This document shows, one piece after another, positions 26,587 to 42,955 of a stretch of DNA of 64,000 bases. Both the position numbers and the translations under genes were made by a program. The stretch is from Leptospira interrogans (GTDB lineage Bacteria > Spirochaetota > Leptospiria > Leptospirales > Leptospiraceae), in contig NZ_FTNA01000001.1 of NCBI RefSeq assembly GCF_900156205.1, positions 62,001-126,000 of the forward strand, written 5' to 3'. Every line of letters begins with the position of its first letter. Position 1 is the first letter of the stretch. A model generated the notes under the pieces. That model saw nothing but the letters and a program-made list of their open reading frames with translations. It was not told the DNA's origin and searched no databases.

Positions 26587-26988
26587 ATGTAGGAACTACC
26601 ACAAATATTGATTTTATAGATTTACACTGAAAATGTAGGAACTCATACTTAGAATTTGTTCTGAAATTTCGAAAGTTATAAACGAATGATTCTTTAGAAA
26701 TTTTTAATCAAATGCAGTAGTTCCTACAAATTAAGTCCCATTTAACGGTTTGCAAACTTTCAAGTAGTTCTAATGTCGTTAAATTTTTATAGTAGTTCAC
26801 ACATTTTTGTGAAACTCAATCTCACTTCCTATGGGTCGTTCTGCAGGTCGTTCGAAGTAACTCAGCAAACACCTCTCTAAAGTAGGTGTTTAGGTTTTTG
26901 GGCAGGCTCTAAATAGAATTATAGAAATCGTTTTATATGAACATAAGTTTATGGAATAGAATAAAAAAGTAGTAGTTCCTACATTTTG
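26587..26988. repeat. Cluster of GGGAACT-type palindromes
   Basis: Copies are at 26587-26607, 26633-26648, 26715-26732, 26790-26806 and 26969-26988, the first two in one orientation and the rest in the other. Between them, at about 26825, is a further TTCCTATGGGTCG segment like the hairpin-loop motif. The spacer to the M61 peptidase gene otherwise holds no gene. Confidence 0.7.
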
Positions 26989-27034
26989 AAACAACTATAG
27001 AATTTAAAACAATGTAATCAGTTTTGAAATCGAC

Positions 27035-28769
<1,735 letters not shown>

Positions 28770-28777
<8 letters not shown>

Positions 28778-29246
28778 TGGATTTGGAAATCTCTTGGAGA
28801 GTATCTTGTACCGTAGTTGTTGGGTCAACTTTTCTCCAAACTTTTTGGATTTTCCCATCTGGAGAAACTAAAAAGGAATCTCTAGAAAGTCCTTTGAAAA
28901 CTTTTCCTTTCCATTCTTGATCGCCATAAACTCCCAACGCTTCACTGAGTTTATGATCTGGATCCGATAAAAGAGGGAAGTTTAATGAATACTTTTGGAT
29001 AAATTGTCCATGAGAATCTAGAGCATCTAGACTGATTCCATAAACTTTTGCCCCTATCTTTTTAAATTCTCCCATATTGTCTCGATAGTTGCAGGCTTGT
29101 TTGGTGCAGCCTGGAGTGTCATCTTTGGGATAAAAATAAAGAAGGGTCCAAGAGCCTTGAATATCTTCCGGAAGTTTTACTCTTTTGCCTTCTGTACTTT
29201 CTAAACTGATCTCGGGAAGGTTGGTTCCTAATAATGGATCTGACAT
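28770..29246 (-). CDS. bcp: Thiol peroxidase, Bcp/PrxQ family
   Basis: About 158 residues. The peroxidatic cysteine lies in FYPKDDTPGCTKQAC, and the second Cys five residues later fits the atypical 2-Cys PrxQ subfamily with an intramolecular disulfide. It reduces hydrogen and organic peroxides using thioredoxin. I chose ATG 29246 because GGAGG lies about 8 nt upstream; the longer TTG start at 29261 would place that ribosome-binding site inside the gene. It is translationally overlapped with the M61 peptidase downstream. Confidence 0.94.
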
Positions 29247-29413
29247 TTCAATTTCCTCCAAAGTGAGAATGTAGAATACAATTGATTTTCCGAAATAGTG
29301 GAAAGATCATATCAAAGTTTTGAATAAAAATGTTGAAAATTAGACAACCTCGACTTCTAATTTATATACTTTTCTATTAAAAATCACATTTTCTCAAACG
29401 GAAAACATTTACT

Positions 29414-31579
29414 TTGAAAACGATTCTATTCTTTTTTTGTGTAACCATACCTTTTTGGATCCTTGCTGAAAGTCAAGATTCTTGGAAACCGATTGATTTG
29501 AGAAAAGGAAACTGGATTGCAGTTGAGGGTTTTCAAAGAGAATATCTAAACGGAATCGATTCTACTTTTTCGAAATCTAAAAAAATTTCTCACTTTCCAG
29601 TTGTTTTAAACGAAATTTTCGAAACCTCAGTTGAAACCGGTTTGAAAGAATATACTCTGCAAACCAGATTTCACATCCAAGAAGATTTTCAAAAAACAAA
29701 AGTTTATAAACCGATTTTTTTGTATTTAGAATCCATCGGAGAAAATTGGGAAATATTTTTAAACGATCATTCTTTAGCTCAAGAAATTCATTTAGATATT
29801 TCTCACAAAGAAATGATTTTAAGAAGAACGATTCGTAGTTTTCGTCTTCCCGTAGATTCTAGTCTTTTAAGATCCGGGGAAAACCTTCTAACGTTTCGTT
29901 TGATTGGAGACGCTCCCGCTTCGTTTTTATCTAAAAACGTGGATTTAGGTTTTTATATAGATGGAGACTATTCTCTTACCACCGAACAGAAACTTTCGGG
30001 CGAAATTTCCACTTTAATCAATCTTTGTCTGAATACGATATATGTCTTTTTTGGTTTTTATCATCTTTTGATCTATGTAAAAAGAAGAGAAGATTTATAT
30101 AATCTCTATTTCGGAATCTTTAGCGTTTTTATGGCGTTATATTCTCTTTCAAGATCTAATATTGCGTTTGAAGTGATCTACGATACTACTTGGATTACAA
30201 GAATTGAATATTCTTCGGTTTCTCTTCTGGCTCCTTTGTTTCTTTTGTTTATGCAGGATTATTTTTATGGAAGGGCAAAGTTTTCAAAAGTACTATTTGC
30301 AATTTTAATATTAAACGTAGTGATTGCTTTGACTACATTACTAGAGCCGTTTCGTTATACTATGACAAGTCTGAGACTTTGGCAGATTTCAATACTTCCT
30401 ACTCTTGTTTATCTACTTTATTTTATGAGTAAGGCGGTTTATCTTCGTAAAAAAGACGCCATTCTTCTTGCGACTAGCATGTTCACCGTAGTTTTTATCG
30501 CAGTCTACGACGTGATCGATTCTATATTTTTTCAATCTGGAATTCGTTTTACTCAGTTTGCTTATTTTCTTTTTGTAGTCGCGTTGACTACCATTTTAGC
30601 TAACAGATTCATATCTTTGTATCGTCAATCCGAAGACTTAAACATAGAACTCAGTCAGCAGAAGTTAGAATTAGCACGACAAAAAAACGCATTTTTTCGT
30701 TTTGTTCCAGTTCAATTTTTAAACGTTCTTGGAAAAAATTCCGCAGTGGAAGTGAATCTAGGAGATTCAGTTCTGAAAGAGATGAGCGTTTTATTTACAG
30801 ACATTCGTTCTTTTACTACAATTTCGGAACAGATGACTCCGGAAGAAAACTTTCGTTTTATCAACGACTATTTGGCGAGTATGGAACCTGTCGTTCAAAG
30901 GCACGAAGGTTTTGTAGATAAGTTTATGGGGGACGGGATTCTTGCTTTGTTTTCTGGAGATGGGGAAATTACACGTTCTCATCAAACGTCTGCGGATAAG
31001 GCAATCCTCGCCGCAATCGAAATGAAAAAAAAAGTTCAAACAATCAATGCACAAGCGAAGGATTCTCACTTTAGAGGATTAAAAATAGGCATTGGAATCA
31101 ATACTGGAAATCTAATGCTTGGAACCGTGGGGAGTCGATCTAGATTGGATACGACCGTTATCGGAGATACGGTGAACGTGGCCTCTCGTTTAGAAAGTTT
31201 AACGAATCTCTATCGCGCAGACATACTAATTACTAAGAGTACACTTTCTGCAATGACCATCGCAGATAATCTTGCGATTCGTGAAATTGATTCTGTCGTA
31301 GTAAAAGGAAAAACTGACCCGATTATCATTTATGAGATTTATGAAGCAGATGAACCTCTTATACGAAAACTGAAAGACGCGACTTTATCTTTAATTACGA
31401 GAGGAATCATTTTGTATAAAGTAGCCGACTTTCAAGAAGCTCTAATTAACTTCGAACAAGCACTTAAGATTTTTCCGGAAGACATCGTTCCAATTCTTTA
31501 TCGTAAACGATGTCAGGAATATATCACCTCCCCTCCGATTGGTAATTGGGTTGGCGTACAACATCTTTTAGAAAAATAA
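29414..31579 (+). CDS. 7TM-DISM adenylate cyclase
   Basis: A 721-residue membrane protein with a signal peptide, an extracytoplasmic beta-sandwich domain (about 25-185, with NWEIFLND and SGENLLTFRL as in 7TMR-DISM sensor domains), seven membrane helices (about 190-400), a short coiled coil, and a class III cyclase domain (about 455-640). Catalytic residues are intact: LFTDIRSFT, KFMGDGI, and TVIGDTVNVASRLE with Thr at the ATP-selecting position. The C-terminus has a TPR-like segment and ends RCQEYITSPP...NWVGV, the same tail motif as the cyclase at 2606. The start is TTG 29414. It probably links an external ligand to cAMP. Confidence 0.92.
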   Translation: MKTILFFFCVTIPFWILAESQDSWKPIDLRKGNWIAVEGFQREYLNGIDSTFSKSKKISHFPVVLNEIFETSVETGLKEYTLQTRFHIQEDFQKTKVYKPIFLYLESIGENWEIFLNDHSLAQEIHLDISHKEMILRRTIRSFRLPVDSSLLRSGENLLTFRLIGDAPASFLSKNVDLGFYIDGDYSLTTEQKLSGEISTLINLCLNTIYVFFGFYHLLIYVKRREDLYNLYFGIFSVFMALYSLSRSNIAFEVIYDTTWITRIEYSSVSLLAPLFLLFMQDYFYGRAKFSKVLFAILILNVVIALTTLLEPFRYTMTSLRLWQISILPTLVYLLYFMSKAVYLRKKDAILLATSMFTVVFIAVYDVIDSIFFQSGIRFTQFAYFLFVVALTTILANRFISLYRQSEDLNIELSQQKLELARQKNAFFRFVPVQFLNVLGKNSAVEVNLGDSVLKEMSVLFTDIRSFTTISEQMTPEENFRFINDYLASMEPVVQRHEGFVDKFMGDGILALFSGDGEITRSHQTSADKAILAAIEMKKKVQTINAQAKDSHFRGLKIGIGINTGNLMLGTVGSRSRLDTTVIGDTVNVASRLESLTNLYRADILITKSTLSAMTIADNLAIREIDSVVVKGKTDPIIIYEIYEADEPLIRKLKDATLSLITRGIILYKVADFQEALINFEQALKIFPEDIVPILYRKRCQEYITSPPIGNWVGVQHLLEK

Positions 31580-32741
31580 AAGATTCATTTAATGGTGAAG
31601 AGGCACAGCAATCGAAATTTGCGATCTAACATCTGAATCGTATGGGTAAAGATTTAATAAGGTGGAATTTATACCTGTGCTTTCTATAGAAGCTCCTTTG
31701 GATAATTGGTAACTCTATGAGGTCCATTTTTGAAACAGAAAATGAGTTAATACCATTGAAACAATAATTGAAAACCAAAGAGTTTTGAGTTAGCAAAGCG
31801 TTTTTTACTGTTGCAGAATTCAAGTTATTTTCTGTTATCCGAAAAAAACATTTCAAAGTTTTTATCTTTTAAAATAAAATTTGTAGTATCTACATTTTGT
31901 GCGAAAATGTCTCCAATGCCTGTTTCTAAAATAATTAATAATATTATATTTTTTTAATGTATATTTCAATGTTTTAAAAAAGTAAATTTATAATTAAAAT
32001 ATAATATAAGTAGATCATTTTTTCGAGAATTTGTATGCCGTATTGACAAATATTCGTTTTAGTTCATTATAAACCTAACCGAGTTTAAATGATTTACTAT
32101 TCATAAAGTACCTAATATTTTGCATGGGCTAGCGTTTTGTGATAAAATTAACTGTATTCAATTTTATAGAGATCAGTAATTCGAAGTATAAAAATGGTAC
32201 TAAAAACGAACTGATAATTTTACCAAAGACGTGGAAGTGCTCAAAAAATTAAGCCAGCCTAGTAATTGACTTTTGCATTCTAACTTTTAAAATAAGTTCG
32301 CACTACCGTTTTCATTCATCTGACTAGTAGTTAGGTAAAGTTATGCGTCTTTTCGAAAAAAATGATTAGAAATAAGATAATTTGAGAAACCTTTTTTATT
32401 TCTTAAGTTATAGAAAATAGACTTTATTAATTTAAATATGAGCACTTTATAACGTTGCAGTTTTTTAGAATCGATAGTTCTGTAAAAAGATAATCAGACA
32501 AATCGCCGAAAATTATAGGGATCTCAAGATATTTCAATTTAGAATTCTTTGAATTTTTTATGTGTTTGAAGAAAGTTTATATTTTTCATAAACAATCGTT
32601 GCCAAAGTCAGTTCTTTCGTAAAGATTGGTGATGCGACATTACTTAGGAGATGTCCAAGTCCTATGTTTTTTCGGAAAATACAATCATGGGTTTTGAATT
32701 TTCTGGGACGGTATCAATTTAGAATGAGGAAAAACTAGTCT
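31580..32741. other. Gene-free spacer with repeat blocks
   Basis: About 1.16 kb. A variant palindrome (TTGTAGTATCTACATTTT) is at 31880-31897. The dispersed block AAGTACCTAATATTTT ... TAAAATTAACTGTATTCA is at 32105-32180. I find no credible gene on either strand; the longest frames are short and of ordinary AT-rich composition. The promoter of the membrane protein gene must lie in the last part. Confidence 0.5.
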
Positions 32742-33110
32742 ATGATTTCTTACACAATCTATAAAATGATTCACATTTTTGGAATCTTTTTGCTGTTTAT
32801 GGCGCTCGGGGGAGTGACCCTACACGTGTTAAACGGTGGTACGAAAGAATTCGCCAATCGTAAAATGATAGCGATTACACATGGAATTGGTCTTTTTTTA
32901 ATTTTGTTAGGTGGATTTGGAATGCTCGCAAGGCTTGGAATCATATGGCCTTGGCCCGGTTGGATAGTTGCAAAATTTATAATCTGGTTGGCTTACGGTG
33001 GACTTTTGACTTTGGTTTATAAAAAACCTACTTTGGGAAAAACGTTTTGGTTTGGTTTTCCTCTGTTAGGGCTTCTTGTGGCTTATATCGTAAGCTATAA
33101 ACCGTTTTAA
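32742..33110 (+). CDS. Small four-helix membrane protein
   Basis: A 122-residue protein made almost wholly of four membrane helices (about 7-26, 43-65, 70-92 and 100-118), with the Trp/Pro-rich loop IIWPWPGW between the second and third. A His in the first helix (MIHIFG) and another at THGIG could be haem or metal ligands, as in some small cytochrome-like or SirB2-like membrane proteins, but I do not recognise the family with confidence. It is followed 46 bp later by the MBL-fold hydrolase and then an SDR, so the three may be one transcription unit. Confidence 0.65.
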   Translation: MISYTIYKMIHIFGIFLLFMALGGVTLHVLNGGTKEFANRKMIAITHGIGLFLILLGGFGMLARLGIIWPWPGWIVAKFIIWLAYGGLLTLVYKKPTLGKTFWFGFPLLGLLVAYIVSYKPF

Positions 33111-33156
33111 TTTTTAAATAAGTTTAATAACAAGATCTATAAGGAGTAAAAAATAA

Positions 33157-34254
33157 ATGGCAAAAGCATCTAAAGCTAAGACCACTTCTAAGATAAAAAA
33201 AGATACTTCAATCAAATCCATTTCGGATTTTTTAGGTTCAAGAGATTTGCCACATCCGGTGGATCGTCTGGAAGACGTTCGTAAAAGGGCCCGCAAATTT
33301 AGAGAAAAGATGCTTTCCGGCCCCCAAGTGGTATTCTACAGATCCTATGATTTAGTCAGGGTTCCTTATCCAACACGTTATGCACTTTTGAACGCTTATA
33401 GTCTTCCAACTCCGTATATGCACATTCTGAATCGATTGTTTATCGTTCAGTACAAAACTTCAGACGGAATTAAAACTCTTTTATTTTCTCCTTCCGATAT
33501 AGATGCAAATGCAGAGACTCCTTTTTTTAAAAGGCTCGCTGGAAGTTTTGGACCGTTTCAATCCATAGGTAAAAAGATCATCGCTCCGATTTTAAACACT
33601 GTAGAAGAATGTTTACAAGACGCCGGGATTTCTCCTGAAAAAGTTGATTATATTTCCTATGATCATCTACATACTCAAGACATTCGTAAATGGTTAGGGG
33701 CAAATGGAGAAAGGGGATATTTTCCAAATGCAAAACTTTTAATCATGAAAAAAGAATGGGATTCTGTTCAAGGGCTTCTTCCTCCTCAGTCTGATTGGTA
33801 TTGTCCCAATGGAACTGGAGGAGTTGCAAGTGACCGTATTTTGGTGTTAGACGGAGACGTAGAGCTTGGTCAAGGAATAGCTTTGATCAACACACCAGGG
33901 CACACTGCGGGTAATCATTCTCTTGTCGCTCATACTCCTGAGGGAATTTTTGTTTCGAGTGAAAACGGAGTTAGCGCGGACAGTTATTCTCCGTTAAAGT
34001 CTAGGATCCCAGGTGTAAAAAGATTTGCAAAAGCAACTGGTATGGAAGTCATATTAAACGGAAATACTCTCGAAATTGGATTGGAACAGTATATTTCTAT
34101 GGTTCAAGAAAAGGAAATGGCTGGTGTATCTTCTAGAAATCCTGATTTTTATAACGTTATGCCATCTTCGGAGATGACAAGTTATTGGTTGTTTCCGGGA
34201 ACCGCTCCCACATTTAGTTTTGGAAGATTATCTTTTGGTTCCCCCATAACCTAA
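33157..34254 (+). CDS. Metallo-beta-lactamase-fold hydrolase
   Basis: A 365-residue protein with an MBL core in the middle. The metal motif is present as YDHLHTQD, a form of HxHxxD. A further ligand is in NTPGHTAGNHS, and the strand GIFVSSENG occupies the position of the Asp motif, with Glu instead of Asp. The N-terminal 90 residues form a lysine-rich leader plus an extra domain. A weak AAGGAG precedes the ATG by 12 nt. It lies between a small membrane protein and an SDR (16 bp gap to the latter). The substrate is unknown; lactonase, glyoxalase II and sulfur-dioxygenase families share the fold. Confidence 0.78.
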   Translation: MAKASKAKTTSKIKKDTSIKSISDFLGSRDLPHPVDRLEDVRKRARKFREKMLSGPQVVFYRSYDLVRVPYPTRYALLNAYSLPTPYMHILNRLFIVQYKTSDGIKTLLFSPSDIDANAETPFFKRLAGSFGPFQSIGKKIIAPILNTVEECLQDAGISPEKVDYISYDHLHTQDIRKWLGANGERGYFPNAKLLIMKKEWDSVQGLLPPQSDWYCPNGTGGVASDRILVLDGDVELGQGIALINTPGHTAGNHSLVAHTPEGIFVSSENGVSADSYSPLKSRIPGVKRFAKATGMEVILNGNTLEIGLEQYISMVQEKEMAGVSSRNPDFYNVMPSSEMTSYWLFPGTAPTFSFGRLSFGSPIT

Positions 34255-34270
34255 ATTAGGAAAAAAGAAT

Positions 34271-35083
<813 letters not shown>

Positions 35084-35131
35084 AAAGCGGAAAATTAAGA
35101 AGAAAACTCACTTAAATCTATATCTATTTTT

Positions 35132-36031
<900 letters not shown>

Positions 36032-36146
36032 CTTAATTCCCTGTTCATTATTGTATTAAGGCCGTTAGTTGCCTTTGTACGATTTTGATATTCTTTTTCT
36101 AAAAGCTTTGAAAAAAGGGAACCAAATATATCCAAAGTGTGTCAAT

Positions 36147-36682
36147 TCAATATTCAATTTTCTGTAGAATTCTAGAACAAATCTCTTCCACCTTCAGATC
36201 GTCTATTTCTAAATAATAATCCGAAATACTTTGATAGTAAGGTAATCGACTTTCTAATATAGTACGATAAGACTGAATTGTACTCAATGGAGGACGGGTA
36301 GGATCGTTTTGAATCTTTTCCACTAAAATTTCCGTGGGTCTGGAAAGACCAAAAACCACTGCAATGGATTTTAAAAGGGTAGTCTTACGGTCACTTAGGA
36401 TTTCTTTTCCTTTGGTATCCAAATCAAACAAAATTCCACCTCCACAATCTAAGATGATTCCTTGAGAGGTTTTGAGTTTGGTAAGAATTTCAAATTCTAA
36501 ATTCCTAAATGGTCTCCAATCTCCTTCATTCTTTTGAATGAATTCAGGAATTGACATTCCACCAATCTCATAGACTGCGATCATATCAGTGGATACTACG
36601 GGCATTCCTGTAATTTTAGAAAGTTTACGAGAAATTTTAGATTTTCCGACTCCTCTGGGGCCGATCAGAGCGAAGTTTTTTT

Positions 36683-36686
<4 letters not shown>
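36147..36686 (-). CDS. aroK: Shikimate kinase-family protein
   Basis: A 179-residue P-loop kinase of the size of shikimate kinase. Walker A is [11 protein letters not shown], followed by [15 protein letters not shown] (substrate Asp plus the Glu-Ile/Gly segment), FRNLEFEIL and [10 protein letters not shown], corresponding to the GGG shikimate-binding loop. The lid Arg is in PTRPPL. The start is TTG overlapping the HDOD stop by 4 bp (TTGA), so translation is probably coupled. Because its operon partners are signalling proteins, and some motifs are divergent, it may be a second, non-aro kinase of this family. Confidence 0.75.
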
Positions 36687-38046
<1,360 letters not shown>

Positions 38047-38217
38047 TTGAATCCCGGTATTCGTTTTCGTGTTAAAAGAGCAACAAAACACTATACGAAG
38101 GTATTTAATTCTTCAATACTTTTTTATAGATAGTAAATATTAGAAAGACGAATTTGAATTCAAAAATGATAGAATTTCATTTTACTCTCGGATCCCAATT
38201 TTAAACTCTGTTTTGGG

Positions 38218-39444
<1,227 letters not shown>

Positions 39445-39548
39445 TTTATAAATTCCCGAATTCTACGGTTATTTTCTTCCCAGATAGAAACTAGGTTATA
39501 AAATTACGAGTGAAGAAAGTTTAATTACGCTAATCATTAGAAACATAT

Positions 39549-39650
39549 TAGAATTGTTGAAAAATTAATTCTCTATTTATTTCTATTTCTTGGGAACCGT
39601 CGATTGAAAAGGTTTTGTCAATCTGAACTATGGAATTTTCAACAATTCTA
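39549..39650. repeat. MITE-like repeat family 1, copy B
   Basis: The cleanest copy. TAGAATTGTTGAAAA at the left and TTTTCAACAATTCTA at the right are perfect 15-bp inverted repeats including TA at each end. The total is 102 bp, and it encodes nothing. It lies in the 320-bp space between the TraB gene and the lipoprotein gene. Confidence 0.85.
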
Positions 39651-39767
39651 TTTTTCAGACAAAACAAATCCTTAGTATCTGGTAAAATTGTTTTTGTGCA
39701 TTCCGTTTTCTACGTAGTTGAAATGTAATTCGACGGAGTACTGAGTCACCTTGGTAAGATATTTTAA

Positions 39768-40331
39768 ATGAAATATTCTATTTTTATTATATTCTTTTTA
39801 TTATCGTTCTTAATTGAGTGTGCAAGTGGGCATCGTTTTGAAAAAAAACAAACTCTAAAATCTTTAGACGTGGTATTACAAGAAGTTTCAGATTTATTGA
39901 AAAAACAAATCGAAGTTAATGGTAAAACTTTTTCCCCTGAAAAGAAAAATACATTTAAGTTAGCCGTTCTCCCTTTGTTTAATGAGAGTGGTGCAATTAC
40001 AATTTTAGGAACGACGATTTCCTCACGACTTCTATCTAAAATGTACGATCCCGGAAAAATTGTACTAGTAGAAAAATCTCAATTAGGGCGGTTGATTGAC
40101 GAACAAAGTTTTCAAAAATCGGGATTGATACTTTCTAATCAAAATTTAGAAATCGGAAGATTATCCGGGGCGGATTTGATACTTTTGGGGACGGTACAAT
40201 TTGATGATCAATCGTTTTTACTTCAATTGAGGGTTGTATCCTTACAGTCGGGAGAAATTCTTGCAGTTGCAGAATCCGTTTTTGATTCAGACGATTCTCT
40301 ATACAATCAATATCGCTCTGTAAAGCCATAA
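39768..40331 (+). CDS. FlgO/CsgG-like lipoprotein
   Basis: A 187-residue exported protein. The signal peptide MKYSIFIIFFLLSFLIEC ends in a lax spirochaete-type lipobox (LIEC-A), giving a lipidated Cys. The mature part has the nucleotide-fold-like core of CsgG/FlgO proteins: FKLAVLPLFNESG, ISSRLLSKMYDPGKIVLVEKS, RLSGADLILLGTV and VVSLQSGEILAVAES. FlgO-type proteins are outer-membrane components near flagella, and CsgG forms secretion channels; this short version lacks the CsgG transmembrane hairpins. It stands alone. Confidence 0.75.
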   Translation: MKYSIFIIFFLLSFLIECASGHRFEKKQTLKSLDVVLQEVSDLLKKQIEVNGKTFSPEKKNTFKLAVLPLFNESGAITILGTTISSRLLSKMYDPGKIVLVEKSQLGRLIDEQSFQKSGLILSNQNLEIGRLSGADLILLGTVQFDDQSFLLQLRVVSLQSGEILAVAESVFDSDDSLYNQYRSVKP

Positions 40332-40413
40332 CAACATTCAATCTTATTTAAGTAAAAAACTTAAATACAATTCAATCGTATATTTTGAAATACTAATTTA
40401 ACGTGAAAAAATG

Positions 40414-40571
40414 GATGTAGGAACTCTTACAAAACCTTGAATTGCCGTAAAAAATAAAATTTGGGAACTACACATGTCTATGTTTTACGATTAGATTTTG
40501 AAAATGTGGGAACTCTCACAAATCGTGGATTTATCAGTTAAACTTTGAAAATTGTAGGAACTACTATAAAA
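40414..40571. repeat. GGGAACT-type palindrome array
   Basis: Four copies in one orientation at 40414-40434, 40460-40477, 40504-40523 and 40552-40571, spaced about 45-48 bp. Related spacers contain TTTAC and TTTGAAAAT words. A degenerate family-2 end (TTTAACGTGAAAAAATGG) begins at about 40397. Confidence 0.75.
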
Positions 40572-40638
40572 TACAAACTCCAATCAGATTTTGTACAAAA
40601 TCGCTGTTTTACGGCCATCATTAAAATTTAAATCCCAG

Positions 40639-40902
40639 TTTAATGTGGGTTCGACTGAGAAAAAATTTTTAAAAAGTAGTAGTTCCTACATCATTTTACA
40701 GACAAACCTAAGTTTTGTAATAGTTCTCACACTTGAAATACGACAGGTTCAATTGTTATAACTTCTATTTTATAAATTGTGGTAGTTTCCACATTTAAGG
40801 AATCGATCTATAAAGTTCAGATTTGTAATAGTTCCTACATTCTGTTTTTTATATAAAGATTGACTTTCATAAAGATGGCTTTTCATGCCAAACTCACGTT
40901 AA
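40639..40902. repeat. Family-2 element with palindromes, 264 bp
   Basis: The left end TTTAATGTGGGTTCGACTGA (40639) and the right end CATGCCAAACTCACGTTAA (to 40902) are inverted. The interior carries four palindromes (40675-40691, 40717-40735, 40777-40796, 40823-40841), all in the opposite orientation to the array just before it. Confidence 0.75.
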
Positions 40903-41358
40903 GTCGTCTTGACTTACTTTACTGGGACGTATGAAATAATACTATTCTGGGCCTGTTTCAAACTTGAAATGTGGGAACTCTTACAAAAAAGCCAATAATT
41001 TCAAGTGAGATAGTTTTTTGAGAATTTCTGCGTCTTTGTAAAATCGCTCAGGTACTATTTTCATATGTTCTAATAGTAAAAAAATGAAAAGAGATACAAA
41101 AGAAGCAAGATTCATTTTCTGCATTGTGAGCACGATCGGATTTTTGAAAGTACTGGAAACTACAAAGCTCTGTATTAAAAAAAGATTTAAAAATCGGAAA
41201 AAACGTAATCTGTGGGGAACTATTACAAATTTAGAATTTACTAAAATATTCTGAAAAACATCTTAACGATTAATAGTCTCTATATCCAATGGAATGCCGT
41301 AAATTTTTACTAAAGCGCAAAACACTATTTCTGTTTTAGTGGGAAATCCTAGTATTCT
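40903..41358. other. Spacer with two GGGAACT-type palindromes
   Basis: Palindromes are at 40969-40986 and 41211-41230. No gene is supported in this stretch. Confidence 0.5.
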
Positions 41359-41475
41359 TTAAATAAAGTGAATTCGACGTAAGAAAATTGGGGCGAATAA
41401 AAAACTTAGGTGCTGCTCTCTGTGGATCGCAGCATAATAATCGCTTTCGCATTTGTTATGCCGAACTCACGTTAA
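41359..41475. repeat. Short family-2 element with one hairpin
   Basis: About 115 bp. The left end AAAGTGAATTCGACGTAAG (41365) and right end TTATGCCGAACTCACGTTAA (41456-41475) are inverted. The centre is a hairpin with stem GTGCTGC (41410-41416)/GCAGCAT (41429-41435) and loop TCTCTGTGGATC. Confidence 0.75.
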
Positions 41476-41525
41476 ATAGCATTGAATAACGATTAGAAAA
41501 TTATTTTCATTATCAAAATAGGGTT

Positions 41526-42671
41526 TTAATTATCGGAATTAATTAGTTTTCTAAATTCTCTTGGAGATTTACCGGTAAATTTTACGCAAGCTCTGTGAAA
41601 TGAAGAAGCCGAATTAAAACCACATTCTAACGCAATTTGAAGTAAATTCATGTGAGACTTATTGCGAAGATTTCGTTTAACGTCTTCAATTCGATTCATA
41701 TTTAAAAAGTCGGCAAATTTCATCGACATATGTTTATTGAGATAGTATGAGGCTTGATGGGTAGAAAGACCTAAATAAGAAGCAAAATCAGGCAATCTGA
41801 GTTCTTCATCCGCATAACCTCTTACTTGTAAAAAAGAATTAATTCTCTCTTCGATTTTTTCTAACTCTACGCCTTCCAAAATATTTCTAGTGGATTCAGA
41901 TTGAATTTCTTCTTCTGACTCAAGTAAATCATCATCTGAAAAATCAGTAAGTTCTTGATCCATCAACACTTTATTGGATTCTCCATAAGCTTTGCTGAAA
42001 AGTATGGGGAAAAAACGTTCAATTAAAGTAGTATAAGCAATCATAAACCCTGGAATAAGTTCAGAAAACATAAGCATCTTTGTAGATTGAATTACAGTTC
42101 CGGTTAAATCCAAAATCAAAGAAGAAGTAATTGCGAGTGTTATAAAGGGGAAGTTGAAAAAAACGTTCGACTTTTGAGAAGAACGTATTTTGTAAATGGA
42201 CCAGCCAGATGTGTAAAGTGTAATTAAAATAGCAACTGAATCACAAAAACAGATATAAATTGTACCAGGTAAAAAAAATGCAGCGGTCAATGCAAGTGGA
42301 ATGATTGCAGTCAATCGTTTACAGTAATACCAAGGATTTTGAAGACGATCTAGAATAAACATCATACAAACTAAGACCGCCGCAGAAGCATATAAAACTA
42401 AACCAAAGTAAATTCCTAAAAACAAGGAATCTTTCAGTAGCCTTGGATCTGTTTGTTGTGGAAAAATGACTCTATTGTTTGCCATCAAAAAGATACTAAC
42501 ACTTAAAAGAATCGTTCCGTAAGCTTTACTAAATTCATCTTTTCTCCCAGTGTAGAGCTTTGTGATCGCCATCACGATTCCAGTTCCAACTCCCGCTGCA
42601 TGGGCATAGAATAGATTCATTTCTGAAAATAGAGAGGATATAACGTCGTATAAGTTATTGGCACTGAACAT
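41526..42671 (-). CDS. AraC-family regulator with membrane sensor domain
   Basis: About 381 residues. The N-terminal 215 residues contain about seven membrane helices, followed by an acidic linker ([13 protein letters not shown]) and a C-terminal AraC-type double HTH (about 280-380). The second HTH is [30 protein letters not shown] chose ATG 42671 over TTG 42710 because it has GAGGG upstream and removes a polar extension. Regulators with this layout sense a membrane or external signal; the ligand and targets are unknown. A paralogue follows upstream on the same strand at 42956. Confidence 0.88.
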   Translation of the reverse strand: MFSANNLYDVISSLFSEMNLFYAHAAGVGTGIVMAITKLYTGRKDEFSKAYGTILLSVSIFLMANNRVIFPQQTDPRLLKDSLFLGIYFGLVLYASAAVLVCMMFILDRLQNPWYYCKRLTAIIPLALTAAFFLPGTIYICFCDSVAILITLYTSGWSIYKIRSSQKSNVFFNFPFITLAITSSLILDLTGTVIQSTKMLMFSELIPGFMIAYTTLIERFFPILFSKAYGESNKVLMDQELTDFSDDDLLESEEEIQSESTRNILEGVELEKIEERINSFLQVRGYADEELRLPDFASYLGLSTHQASYYLNKHMSMKFADFLNMNRIEDVKRNLRNKSHMNLLQIALECGFNSASSFHRACVKFTGKSPREFRKLINSDN

Positions 42672-42955
42672 TAGAATGAATTCCCTCGAGAAAGTTTTTG
42701 AAAACCCCAAATCGGGGTTTTATGGAATTTTTGCGGCATTGGCGTTTCATTAAGGCGATTTATTTCCACTGATTTCATTATAGCGCTCGATTTTGAATCT
42801 GGTCATCGGTAAATATAATTTAGAAATAGGAAAATTATAAATATCAGATATGCTATTTTAGGATGTCCTATTAATTTGGAATTTTTTGAGAAAAGCGGAG
42901 GACAAAATGGCCTTAGAAAACTCCGCCTTAGATTGAATTTAATCATAGACAAAAT

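Noticed and set aside
40414..40842. Regularly spaced GGGAACT repeats as a CRISPR array
   Set aside because: The units are imperfect dyads occurring in both orientations, the spacers are themselves related to each other, spacing is irregular and no cas gene is present.
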